Positions 26,883-35,614 of a stretch of DNA of 64,000 nt are shown piece after piece. The notes beneath the pieces were generated by a model. That model saw nothing but the letters and a program-made list of their open reading frames with translations, ran no database searches and had not been told where the DNA came from. The stretch is from Aestuariibacter sp. A3R04 (GTDB lineage: Bacteria; Pseudomonadota; Gammaproteobacteria; Enterobacterales; Alteromonadaceae), in the NCBI RefSeq assembly GCF_018860805.1, contig NZ_JAHKQR010000011.1, forward strand, positions 1,336,740-1,400,739, read 5' to 3'. Within the stretch, counting starts at the first letter, position 1; each line of letters begins with the position of its first letter. The translations under genes were made by a program, and so were the position numbers.

Positions 26883-26904
26883 GTGTTACATTTGTGCTAC
26901 ATTT
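26883..26904. repeat. Tandem 11-bp direct repeat in the iorAB/ligase promoter region
   Basis: GTGTTACATTT and GTGCTACATTT are directly adjacent, one mismatch apart, about one helical turn per unit. They lie between the two divergent genes, so they could be a regulator binding site. No regulator gene is adjacent. Confidence 0.35.
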
Positions 26905-26995
26905 AGCCAGTTTTATCACTTTTTCATCGCAGCACAGTTGATTACTGACGCAAAAGCTGGTTTCGTATGCGTAAAACAGACACAGGCAAAAAACA

Positions 26996-27448
26996 ATGAA
27001 ACTGACCGTTAACGGAACAACACGTGAGTTCAATGGCGACCCTCAAACGCCATTACTGTGGTTTATCAGAGACGAATTAAAAATGACCGGTACCAAATAC
27101 GGGTGTGGCATGGCGTTATGCGGAGCATGCACAATACACGTCGACGGTGAAGCTGTTCGCTCTTGTCAATATCCCGTATCTGCCGCCGAGGGTAAACGTA
27201 TTACCACCATTGAAGGTCTGGATGACAAGAATGAACATCCGCTGCAAATTGCATGGGCTGAAGAAAACGTTCCGCAGTGCGGTTATTGTCAAAGTGGTCA
27301 AATTATGCAGGCGGCATCGCTGCTGGCAAAAAACAAATCTCCGTCTGACACTGAAATCGAGCAAACCATGAGTGGAAATATTTGCCGTTGCGGCACTTAT
27401 CCACGCATACGCAAAGCCATCAAACGAGCTGCAGAGGGTACAAAATGA
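26996..27448 (+). CDS. Isoquinoline 1-oxidoreductase-type small subunit, 2Fe-2S (IorA)
   Basis: The 150-residue electron-transfer subunit of a molybdenum hydroxylase. The plant-ferredoxin 2Fe-2S cluster is bound by C37, C42, C45 and C57 ([18 protein letters not shown]). The C-terminal helical domain binds a second cluster through QCGYCQSGQ and NICRCGTYP. No signal peptide is present; it is exported with its twin-arginine partner. Its stop overlaps the iorB start (ATGA). The true substrate is unknown; isoquinoline is only the founding example, and aldehydes or N-heterocycles are both possible. Confidence 0.9.
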   Translation: MKLTVNGTTREFNGDPQTPLLWFIRDELKMTGTKYGCGMALCGACTIHVDGEAVRSCQYPVSAAEGKRITTIEGLDDKNEHPLQIAWAEENVPQCGYCQSGQIMQAASLLAKNKSPSDTEIEQTMSGNICRCGTYPRIRKAIKRAAEGTK

Positions 27449-29703
27449 AGCACATTCAGTCTACATCACGACGGGCGTTCCTCAAACGGACAGCTACCAC
27501 CGCTGGACTAACGCTTTCGGTTGCCCTATTGCCCGGTCGACATGCCTTTGCAAACACGGACAACGTTCACAATGACGCGCCCTTCTCCCCTAGCGTTTTT
27601 GTTGCCTTACACACTGACGGTACACTGGAAGTAACGTGTCATCGCTCTGAAATGGGTCAACAAGTTCGAACATCAATCGCTCAAATCATTGCTGAAGAGA
27701 TGGACGCCGACTGGCAACGGGTGGTTGTGAAACAAGGTACCGGTGACCCTCAGTACGGCGATCAGAATACCGACGGTTCACGAAGTATTCGCAGAAACAT
27801 AGACCGCTTGCAACTGGCCGGGGCCACGGCAGCAGCACTGCTCAGAACCGCTGCAGCAAAAGGCTGGAACGTAAGTGCAGATAGTTGTGAATGTGAACAG
27901 CATACGGTTGTTCACAAGCCTTCGGGCAGGCGGATTGATTTTAAAGCACTGGTATCAGTGGCAGCAACCTTGCCCATGCCCGACGAATCAGACATCACAC
28001 TAAAAGACAAAGCTCGCTACAAATTAGTCGGCAAGCCTGTCTCAAGTATCGATTTACCCGATGTCGTTAGCGGCAACACAGTATTTGGACAGGATGTACA
28101 GCTCGACAACATGCTGGTAGCTGTGATAGTTCGCCCTCCGGTCTTGTTTACCGAGGCCACAAAAGTGGATGATACCGCAGCCAAAGCCATAAAGGGCGTG
28201 AAAAAAATTATTTCCATGCCAGTGCCCACCGCGCCGCCCTTGTTTAAACCCTTGGGCGGCGTGGCAGTACTGGCAGAAAACACGTGGGCGGCTATGCAGG
28301 GAGCCAAAGCACTCGCGATCACCTGGTCACAGAATACTCACAACCAGTATCAGTTCGAAGATGAAAAGCAAGCGCTCATCCTTGCCGCCAAACAAGGTGG
28401 TGAAATTGTGCGCAAAAAAGGAGACGCTATTTCCGTCATTGACGGAGCCGAAAACGTTATTGAAGCCACATATTTCACACCGTTGCTGGCACAGGCACCT
28501 ATGGAACCTCCTGCGGCAACGGCCTGGGTAGACAGTGATACAGTGCAAATATGGGCTTGTACACAGACTCCCCAATCGACCCGTAGCAATGTAGCTGCGG
28601 CCCTCGGTGTTGAAGAAGACAAGGTCACGGTTAATGTAACACTGCTCGGCGGGGGGTTTGGCAGAAAGTCTAAACCAGATTTTTCAGTGGAAGCGGCACT
28701 ACTTTCGCAACAAGCTGGACAACCAGTAAAAGTGATTTGGCGACGCGAGGACGACATTCAACACGGCTATTATCACAGTGTAAACGCACAGCACATTCGA
28801 GCAGTCCAAGATACGGCGGGCAAGACAATCGCCTGGCATCACGGCACAGCTTTTCCATCAATTTCTACCACTTTTGCTAAGGACATCACTGCACCCAGCG
28901 CAGGTGAGTTGGATTTGGGCTTCACCGACAATCCGTATTCCATACCTAATATGTTGTTGGAAAAAGGGCGAGCAGTAAATCACGTCCGCATTGGTTGGTT
29001 GCGTAGCGTATGTAATATTTTTCACGCTTTCGCCATTCACAGTTTTGCAGACGAACTTGCTTATTACGCCAAAACAGACAGCAAAGATTACCTGCTCTCG
29101 TTAATTGGCCCCGCCAGGGTGATCGATCTCACAGCGGAAGATGCAAAATACGGTAATTACGGCGATCCTATTGATAAATACCCCATTGATACCGGCAGGC
29201 TTATCAATGTCATCGAAAAGGTGTGTGATATCGCTGGATGGGAGTCCCGCAAGCGCGAAAAGCGCTTTTTGGGCCTCGCGGCTCACCGCTCATTTTTGAC
29301 TTATGTTGCCACGGTTGTTGAGGTTGAGGTTAAAGAAGATGGAAGTTGGTCAATTCCCAACGTATTCACCGCCATTGATGCAGGTACGATAGTTAATCCG
29401 GAACACGTTAAAGCGCAATGTGAAGGCGGTGCCATTTATGGGCTAAGCTGCGCTTTAGGAAAAATATCCGCCAAAGACGGCGCCATTGAACAAAGTAATT
29501 TCCACAATTATCAGGTTGCTCGCATGATGCACGCACCGAAGAAAATGACAGTGGAGATAATCGACAGTTCAGCGCCAGCAGCGGGCGTAGGGGAACCATC
29601 TACCCCGCCTTTCGCCCCAGCGCTCACAAACGCACTGTTTGCAGCCACGGGGGTGAGAATTAGGGAATTACCGGTTCCCAGTCAAGTGAAAAGAAACGCC
29701 TAA
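27445..29703 (+). CDS. Isoquinoline 1-oxidoreductase-type large subunit, molybdopterin-binding (IorB)
   Basis: The 752-residue catalytic subunit of the xanthine-oxidase family, periplasmic type. A twin-arginine signal (SRRAFLKR, residues 8-15) is followed by a hydrophobic stretch ending in HAFA. Molybdopterin-binding elements include [30 protein letters not shown] and the C-terminal [20 protein letters not shown] with the catalytic glutamate. I start at ATG 27445; an upstream in-frame start lies inside iorA. The mod/moa operon 18 kb away would supply cofactor. The gene ends 2 bp from the converging sensor gene. Confidence 0.9.
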   Translation: MKHIQSTSRRAFLKRTATTAGLTLSVALLPGRHAFANTDNVHNDAPFSPSVFVALHTDGTLEVTCHRSEMGQQVRTSIAQIIAEEMDADWQRVVVKQGTGDPQYGDQNTDGSRSIRRNIDRLQLAGATAAALLRTAAAKGWNVSADSCECEQHTVVHKPSGRRIDFKALVSVAATLPMPDESDITLKDKARYKLVGKPVSSIDLPDVVSGNTVFGQDVQLDNMLVAVIVRPPVLFTEATKVDDTAAKAIKGVKKIISMPVPTAPPLFKPLGGVAVLAENTWAAMQGAKALAITWSQNTHNQYQFEDEKQALILAAKQGGEIVRKKGDAISVIDGAENVIEATYFTPLLAQAPMEPPAATAWVDSDTVQIWACTQTPQSTRSNVAAALGVEEDKVTVNVTLLGGGFGRKSKPDFSVEAALLSQQAGQPVKVIWRREDDIQHGYYHSVNAQHIRAVQDTAGKTIAWHHGTAFPSISTTFAKDITAPSAGELDLGFTDNPYSIPNMLLEKGRAVNHVRIGWLRSVCNIFHAFAIHSFADELAYYAKTDSKDYLLSLIGPARVIDLTAEDAKYGNYGDPIDKYPIDTGRLINVIEKVCDIAGWESRKREKRFLGLAAHRSFLTYVATVVEVEVKEDGSWSIPNVFTAIDAGTIVNPEHVKAQCEGGAIYGLSCALGKISAKDGAIEQSNFHNYQVARMMHAPKKMTVEIIDSSAPAAGVGEPSTPPFAPALTNALFAATGVRIRELPVPSQVKRNA

Positions 29704-29705
29704 CG

Positions 29706-32700
29706 TTAGGGCGCAGGCCAGGTAGTCTGCAGCAGAGCAGGCACCTGGCTGGCCGGTACAGGTCTTGAATAGAAATATCCCTGCTGATATACGCACCCTT
29801 TGTCCAGTAAGTAACTGGCTTGTTCGCCTGTTTCTACTCCCTCTGCCACGCATTGCATGTGCAAACTGACAGCCAAACTAATGGTTGTCAGCACTAAGGC
29901 ATCTTTTTCATGGCCCGGCTGGATGTCATCAACAAAGCTCTTATCTATCTTTAACACGTGTAGCGGGAATTTCTTCAAATAACTCAAAGAAGAATAACCG
30001 GTGCCAAAATCGTCCAACGCCAATTTGAATCCAGCGTCAATGAATTGTTCAACCTGGCGCAAAGCACCATCCGTATCATCCATCAAAATGCTCTCGGTTA
30101 ATTCAAAACGCAATGCCGAAGGCGGTAACCCAGCATTTTCCAGCAACGCCACTGTGCCAGCAATATCGAACTCTGTTTTAAAGTGAAGTGCGGACAGGTT
30201 AACAGACAAATAGCCATCGAACCCTTGGCTATACCATGTTTTGAGATCGTCTACCGCACGCCGCATGGCGTGACGGGTTACTTCAATGACATACCTCAAT
30301 TCTTCTAAAATGGGAATAAACGCCGACGGATACAGCGGAGGATCGGCCAGGCTACAGCGCAGCAGCAATTCTACCCCAACAGTCTTATTGGTTTTTGCGT
30401 TTACAATAGGTTGATAGTGGTTAAAAAACCGGCTTTCCTGATAGGCCAGCTTCACACGGTTTTCCAACATCAGCCTCTCGCGAACCCTGTCGTTCATGTC
30501 CTGGGTGTAATAACTGAAACCATGCACTGTATTTTTCTTCGCCGTATACATTGCCACATCAGATTGTTTCAACAGCTCAGAGGGCTCAACGCCATTGTCA
30601 GGATAAAATGATATCCCAATGCTCGCTGACACTCTGACAACATCCTCTCCAAGAGAAATAGGTGTTTCCAATGACTGAATGAGCGAAGTAACAAGCTCAC
30701 CCACCTGCTCTTTTGAAGTCACATCCTCCATCACAATGACGAATTCGTCGCCGCCCAGCCGGGATACAGTATCGTTGTCAGAAGCTATATTTAACATGCG
30801 GTTGGCGATTATTCGCAGAAGCTTATCGCCATAGTCGTGACCCAGTGAATCATTAATACCTTTAAACCGGTCGAGATCAACAAACAACACGGCAACTAAA
30901 TTGTCTCCGGCCGTTTCTATAGCCAGTTCAAGACGTTCCAACAACAAATTGCGGTTGACCAAACCAGTTAATGCATCGTAATTTGCCACTTTAATTAACT
31001 TTCGCTCGGCGTTTTTCTGTTCGGTAATATCCGACATCACTAACAGGTAGTGGTCCGGTTCAGCGTCAGAATCTGTAGCGCCGGTTGCTGATACTTCAAG
31101 GAGTACATCAAATTGCTGCCCGTCGCCTCCTCGCAGCTTCTCCTCACTTTTCCAAAACTCTCCAGATCGCAGCGAGACCAGCTTATCTTTCAGCGTTTTC
31201 CCTAGTACGGGTGCGTTTTCGAACAAGCGATTAAGTTGTTTGTCCAAGGGACGTCTGCGGTCTAACCCAAAAGCGGCGCAGCAAGCGGGATTAGCGGCAA
31301 CAGGGACAAGGGTCTTATCGAAAATCATTACCCAATCCCGGGTGTGTTGAAAGGCGTCTCCAAATAGCCGTACCTGATGTTGTGCCTGGTGCAGACGCTT
31401 GAGCTGCCGCTGCCTGTGATACAAATACGCGCCAATGAGGATAAGACACAAAAAGACATAAACTGAGTAGGCCAGAGGCGATTGCAGAGGCGGATAAGGA
31501 ATGGTGAAAGAAAGCGTTGCGGGCAAAAGTACACTGTCTGTGGTTTGCTTCAGTGGGAGCACCTCAAAGTGATACTCGCCAGGCGATAAGAAAGCGAAGG
31601 TTACGCTACCGTTTTTCGTCACCGATTCACTGACTAACGCGCTCCCCCTGATAAGCTTATACTTAAAAATACTATCAATACGATAACTCGAAGACAGTGC
31701 CGCAAACTGAATCGTAATGCCATAATCATCATGCCGAAGCCTGATGTGTTCGCCACTTAGGTTACGCATGGGTTTATCCAGCGAGCGGGAATCAAGTAAT
31801 ATCCCACTAATCGCCATTTCCGATACATTCTTTGCGCGCTTTTTAGTTTCTTCTTTTAACGTTGTCGGATCAAAAATCATCAGACCCGTAGTGGAACCAA
31901 ATGCTATTCGACCATCAGTTAACTGCAATGCAGCACCATCATTGAACTCGGAAACTTTGATATCCTGGCCAGCATAGTAGTTTTTTATCTCAGTATTTAA
32001 CGATGAATAGTAGGAGAAATAACCATGTGAGCTATACCACACACCGCCTTCCTCATCGCGAATAACGTTATACACCACATTACTTCTCAATGTGTTCCTG
32101 TCGGTTAAATGTTGCTTAGGCGAAAACGTTTTTGCGTCCAAAGCCATTAAACCGTTGCTGGGAAAGCCAAGCCACAAGGTATCTGTCATATCAGCCGTCA
32201 CACTGGTCACTGAACGCTGAAAATTGCGCTGAATTTCTGAGTACTTAAAAACAGTCCGTACCGAGAAGTCATCGGTATTCACCAGCAGCAAACCGTTGCG
32301 TAAGGCCAGAAATATTTCATTGGGATATCGGGCAATGCTTTTGATAAATCCCGATGCAAATTGTGCGCTGTACCCGAGTTCCGCCAGTGGAATGACTTCC
32401 AGTAAATCCTGTCGGTAATCGTAGCGGTAAAAATCATCAGCAATAAAATACACCCGCCCCTGACTGTCTGTGGCACTCCCGTAGTTCCAGTCTGAAAACA
32501 CTTTTTCGGCTAGCGTCGTACTGGCGGGTAAAGGTGTAAATTCACCCGATGTCGTATTAAATAACCGCAAGCCCTCATAAGACTCTACAATTAAGTGTCG
32601 CTCATCAGCAGGATGAATAGCGTGAACGGATGATACACCTGATTCAGACCCGGCAGGCATATCCCCGCCCCAATGTATACCCTGTTCACGGATGAGATCG

Positions 32701-33911
32701 TAACGCGTTAATCCCGCGTTGGTACCCACCCAAAGCGTGTCAGGTGAAGACTGATACAAAGACAGCACCACATTGTTTGCCAGCGGCTTTACGGCCTCCC
32801 CTTTCTGATTTTGAATGGTGACAACTCCCAATGGTTGAGCATACCAATACAAAACACCTCCGGCCTCGCTTCCCAACCACAAATTTCCCGACATATCCGG
32901 AAGAATGGTGCGGATACTCTTGTCAGCCAACTCCATCGTTTCCAGAATAGGGTACAGCATATGTTCAGTTTTAATGCGACCTTGTTCACGGGTAATGCAA
33001 AACAACCCCTGGTCTGTCCCGGCCCAATAGTGGTTGTTTTTCCCTGTGCGAATGGTCCACACGTTCCGATCGGCAAGAATACGCTCACTGCGATAGCTAA
33101 TAGCTGTTGTTTCGGAAAGTGGTTGATCAAAGGTGATGAGATATAGCCCACCCACTGTGCCCACCAGCAACTGATTTGAGGACAGCAAATGCAGCACTTT
33201 GGCGTTGCCGTTAAGTTTGTTTTTTTTGTCGCCGGCCAGGTAATCAAGTGTTAATGGGGCTGCGTTGTTATCGTTGAGCGGACGCAGAAAGACATCAGAA
33301 GACGTAGCGATTATCAGGTGCTCGCCTACCGGCAGTATGTCGCGAACAATCTGGTTGTCCTCCAGAAGCTCTTCATCAAGCGTATAAAGGGTTTCAACGC
33401 TGCCGGTTTTACCCTTTACTCGAAGGATCTTCTGCTCAAGCGCAATTAAAATATCACCGTCAGGTAACTCCGAAAAAGCATCTCCGGATTGGATCCATTC
33501 TGGTTGGTCTTTGTAGCGTTCCCTGGCAATTAACTGAAACTGGTTATTATTGAGATCAAAGCGGTAGATACCCTCGTTATACGTTGATATCCACAGGCCG
33601 TTGTCACTGTCAACGAAGAGTTTCGTCACCGTATTGTTGACAAAGACATTGTCAGGACCGCTGACCGTAACAAAGCGATAACCGTCGAAACGACTCAGCC
33701 CGCCTTCTGTGGCTATCCAGATAAATCCATCCCGATCTCTCACAATATCTCTGACATTTTCCTGGGCTAACCCGTCAGAGCTATCGAGCTTTAAGAAGGA
33801 GGGATGCGAAATAATAGGTTCTCCCAGTACTGGGAAATACACAGCAAAGCTCAGAAAAATTGTGGAAAAAAAGCCATAAAAACGCCACGGTACTACTGAT
33901 TTTACACGCAT
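29706..33911 (-). CDS. Large periplasmic-propeller sensor with PAS, GGDEF and EAL domains
   Basis: A 1401-residue inner-membrane protein for cyclic-di-GMP turnover. After a signal anchor, about 650 residues carry two-component regulator propeller repeats (for example DRDGFIWIATEGGLSRFDGY and SGNLWLGSEAGG). A Y_Y_Y domain and a transmembrane helix near residue 825 follow. Then come a PAS domain, an intact GGDEF site (SRLGGDEFVIVME) and an EAL domain. EAL reads ELL (VGVELLLRC), but NLS, LTES, DDFGTG, KIDKSF and AEGVE are present, so phosphodiesterase activity is plausible. The sensed ligand is unknown. Confidence 0.9.
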   Translation of the reverse strand: MRVKSVVPWRFYGFFSTIFLSFAVYFPVLGEPIISHPSFLKLDSSDGLAQENVRDIVRDRDGFIWIATEGGLSRFDGYRFVTVSGPDNVFVNNTVTKLFVDSDNGLWISTYNEGIYRFDLNNNQFQLIARERYKDQPEWIQSGDAFSELPDGDILIALEQKILRVKGKTGSVETLYTLDEELLEDNQIVRDILPVGEHLIIATSSDVFLRPLNDNNAAPLTLDYLAGDKKNKLNGNAKVLHLLSSNQLLVGTVGGLYLITFDQPLSETTAISYRSERILADRNVWTIRTGKNNHYWAGTDQGLFCITREQGRIKTEHMLYPILETMELADKSIRTILPDMSGNLWLGSEAGGVLYWYAQPLGVVTIQNQKGEAVKPLANNVVLSLYQSSPDTLWVGTNAGLTRYDLIREQGIHWGGDMPAGSESGVSSVHAIHPADERHLIVESYEGLRLFNTTSGEFTPLPASTTLAEKVFSDWNYGSATDSQGRVYFIADDFYRYDYRQDLLEVIPLAELGYSAQFASGFIKSIARYPNEIFLALRNGLLLVNTDDFSVRTVFKYSEIQRNFQRSVTSVTADMTDTLWLGFPSNGLMALDAKTFSPKQHLTDRNTLRSNVVYNVIRDEEGGVWYSSHGYFSYYSSLNTEIKNYYAGQDIKVSEFNDGAALQLTDGRIAFGSTTGLMIFDPTTLKEETKKRAKNVSEMAISGILLDSRSLDKPMRNLSGEHIRLRHDDYGITIQFAALSSSYRIDSIFKYKLIRGSALVSESVTKNGSVTFAFLSPGEYHFEVLPLKQTTDSVLLPATLSFTIPYPPLQSPLAYSVYVFLCLILIGAYLYHRQRQLKRLHQAQHQVRLFGDAFQHTRDWVMIFDKTLVPVAANPACCAAFGLDRRRPLDKQLNRLFENAPVLGKTLKDKLVSLRSGEFWKSEEKLRGGDGQQFDVLLEVSATGATDSDAEPDHYLLVMSDITEQKNAERKLIKVANYDALTGLVNRNLLLERLELAIETAGDNLVAVLFVDLDRFKGINDSLGHDYGDKLLRIIANRMLNIASDNDTVSRLGGDEFVIVMEDVTSKEQVGELVTSLIQSLETPISLGEDVVRVSASIGISFYPDNGVEPSELLKQSDVAMYTAKKNTVHGFSYYTQDMNDRVRERLMLENRVKLAYQESRFFNHYQPIVNAKTNKTVGVELLLRCSLADPPLYPSAFIPILEELRYVIEVTRHAMRRAVDDLKTWYSQGFDGYLSVNLSALHFKTEFDIAGTVALLENAGLPPSALRFELTESILMDDTDGALRQVEQFIDAGFKLALDDFGTGYSSLSYLKKFPLHVLKIDKSFVDDIQPGHEKDALVLTTISLAVSLHMQCVAEGVETGEQASYLLDKGCVYQQGYFYSRPVPASQVPALLQTTWPAP

Positions 33912-34087
33912 GTTATATCTGTTTATTACTTCACTTTACCGGCGTAGCCGCCACAGTCGTTCACACAAAGGCACCATAAAGTTCCATTTTTTCTGGAGGA
34001 TGCCCGCCTTTTGACGAAAGATAAACACGAAACCTGTGTTACATGAACCATAGCACAATATTCAGAAAAGGAAGAATGCTGCTTGGG

Positions 34088-35443
34088 TTAACGCTCAATG
34101 GCAATCCGTCCAACCCTGACTTTCTTCCGGTGAATACCTGACTGGGGCGCTAACTTGTATAAATCACCATTGCGCCCAGAATAAGTTTTCCTCACACCGC
34201 TGCTTTTTGCAATCTGACAATGGGCATCAAGATGCGCTGGCTCGCCGTGAACAGGGATGGCTATTTGAGGCTTAACCCAATGATACATCAGCTTCAGTTC
34301 TTCTTCGCACGGATGTCCGCTGGCATGAATAGGTAGTGGGCTCTCTTCACTCAGTAAGGTATTTACCCCCATGGCGTGAAAACCCTTGAGTAAACGCAAG
34401 ACGCCGGCTTCGTTCCCGGGAATAACAATACTGGAAAAAATGACATGATCGCCTTTTTCAAGCGAAAGTGCGCGGTGGTCATCTCTCGCCAGCCGAGCCA
34501 GTGCAGCACGGTTTTCTCCCTGACTGCCAGTTGCCACCAGTAACACTTCTTCCGGAGGCAAATAGCCGAGGTGGGTGGCGTCAACTAACTCCAGCTCTTC
34601 TGGCCAATAACCAAGTTGTTTGGCAATACCTACCATATTAAGCAATGATCTGCCCAAAACCCCCATGTACCTATTCGTCTGCTTTGCCACCCTCGCCAGG
34701 CTAATGAGCCGAGCAATATTACTGGCAAAACAGCCGACTACAACCCGACCTTTCAACGGTTTTATCGTAGCTAGCAAACCGTCGTAACAAGTGCGCTCAG
34801 ATACCGACATGCCAGGTTTCAATGCATTGGTAGAATCACCCACCAACGCCAACACATCCTGTTCGCCCAGTTGTTGATACAACCTGTGCTTAAACGGTGC
34901 ACCAGAAATAGGTTGAGAATCGATTTTCCAGTCAGCGGTATGCAGTACATCCCCCACCTGGGTGCAGATCTGCAGAGCAAAAGGCTCGGGAATGGAATGG
35001 GTTATTTGCAGCCACTTAACTGTAAATGGACCAAGCTGAGTGAGTGATCCAGGATCTATTTCGTAAAGGGGAATTTTGCCCAGCATATTGACCTCAGCGA
35101 GTTTCCGTCTCAACACCGCAGCGGTAAAAGCCGTAGCGTAAACAGGGCATCTGAAACGCTGCCACAAAAAGGGAACTGCACCCACGTGATCCTCATGGGC
35201 ATGGGTTATCACTAACCCGGTTAATCGGTTTGACTGCGAAGCGATAAAAGTCGGGTCTGGTGCCACCATGTCAAAGGTAGGTCCTTCATCATGGTGATTG
35301 AGCGGCTCGTTAAACGATACACCACAATCGACCATTAGCCAATGGCCGTTGTGACCATATAAATTCAGATTCATGCCTATTTCACCAGTTCCGCCCAAGG
35401 GAAGAAACCATAGATCTTTTGGACCAGGAACGAGTTCGCTAAT
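34088..35443 (-). CDS. RNase J-like metallo-beta-lactamase protein, probable AUU start
   Basis: A 451-residue beta-CASP metallo-beta-lactamase of the ribonuclease J family, predicted to act on RNA in the cytoplasm. The zinc site is THAHEDHVG (HxHxDH), followed by the TADWKID aspartate and the beta-CASP motifs (GCFASN, ASGHP, PVHGEP). The first ATG/GTG/TTG in frame (TTG 35398) falls after the conserved LWFLPLGGTGEIGMNLNLYG stretch has begun. The frame stays open upstream to AGGAG-N6-ATT, giving a start at ATT 35443 (SELVPGPKDLWFLPLGG). I take this AUU as the start. Confidence 0.8.
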   Translation of the reverse strand: MSELVPGPKDLWFLPLGGTGEIGMNLNLYGHNGHWLMVDCGVSFNEPLNHHDEGPTFDMVAPDPTFIASQSNRLTGLVITHAHEDHVGAVPFLWQRFRCPVYATAFTAAVLRRKLAEVNMLGKIPLYEIDPGSLTQLGPFTVKWLQITHSIPEPFALQICTQVGDVLHTADWKIDSQPISGAPFKHRLYQQLGEQDVLALVGDSTNALKPGMSVSERTCYDGLLATIKPLKGRVVVGCFASNIARLISLARVAKQTNRYMGVLGRSLLNMVGIAKQLGYWPEELELVDATHLGYLPPEEVLLVATGSQGENRAALARLARDDHRALSLEKGDHVIFSSIVIPGNEAGVLRLLKGFHAMGVNTLLSEESPLPIHASGHPCEEELKLMYHWVKPQIAIPVHGEPAHLDAHCQIAKSSGVRKTYSGRNGDLYKLAPQSGIHRKKVRVGRIAIER

Positions 35444-35570
35444 AATAATCTCCTGTTATCTCGTTAGTTTGCAAATGAGGATAATGGACTAATATTAACG
35501 GCCTGAACAGCCTGTATGACACAATTAAGTACATAGTATTACGTACTGTTAAAAGGGAAATGCGATCACA

Positions 35571-35606
35571 CAATGCCCGGGCGGTATTGTTACCGACCGG
35601 GCATTG
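35571..35606 (-). terminator. Hairpin after the S46 peptidase gene
   Basis: CAATGCCCGG (35571-35580) pairs with CCGGGCATTG (35597-35606), with further pairing GGTA/TACC inside. No T tract follows on the minus strand, so it may be a Rho-aided terminator or a 3' stabilising hairpin. Confidence 0.55.
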
Positions 35607-35614
35607 CAAAGCGG

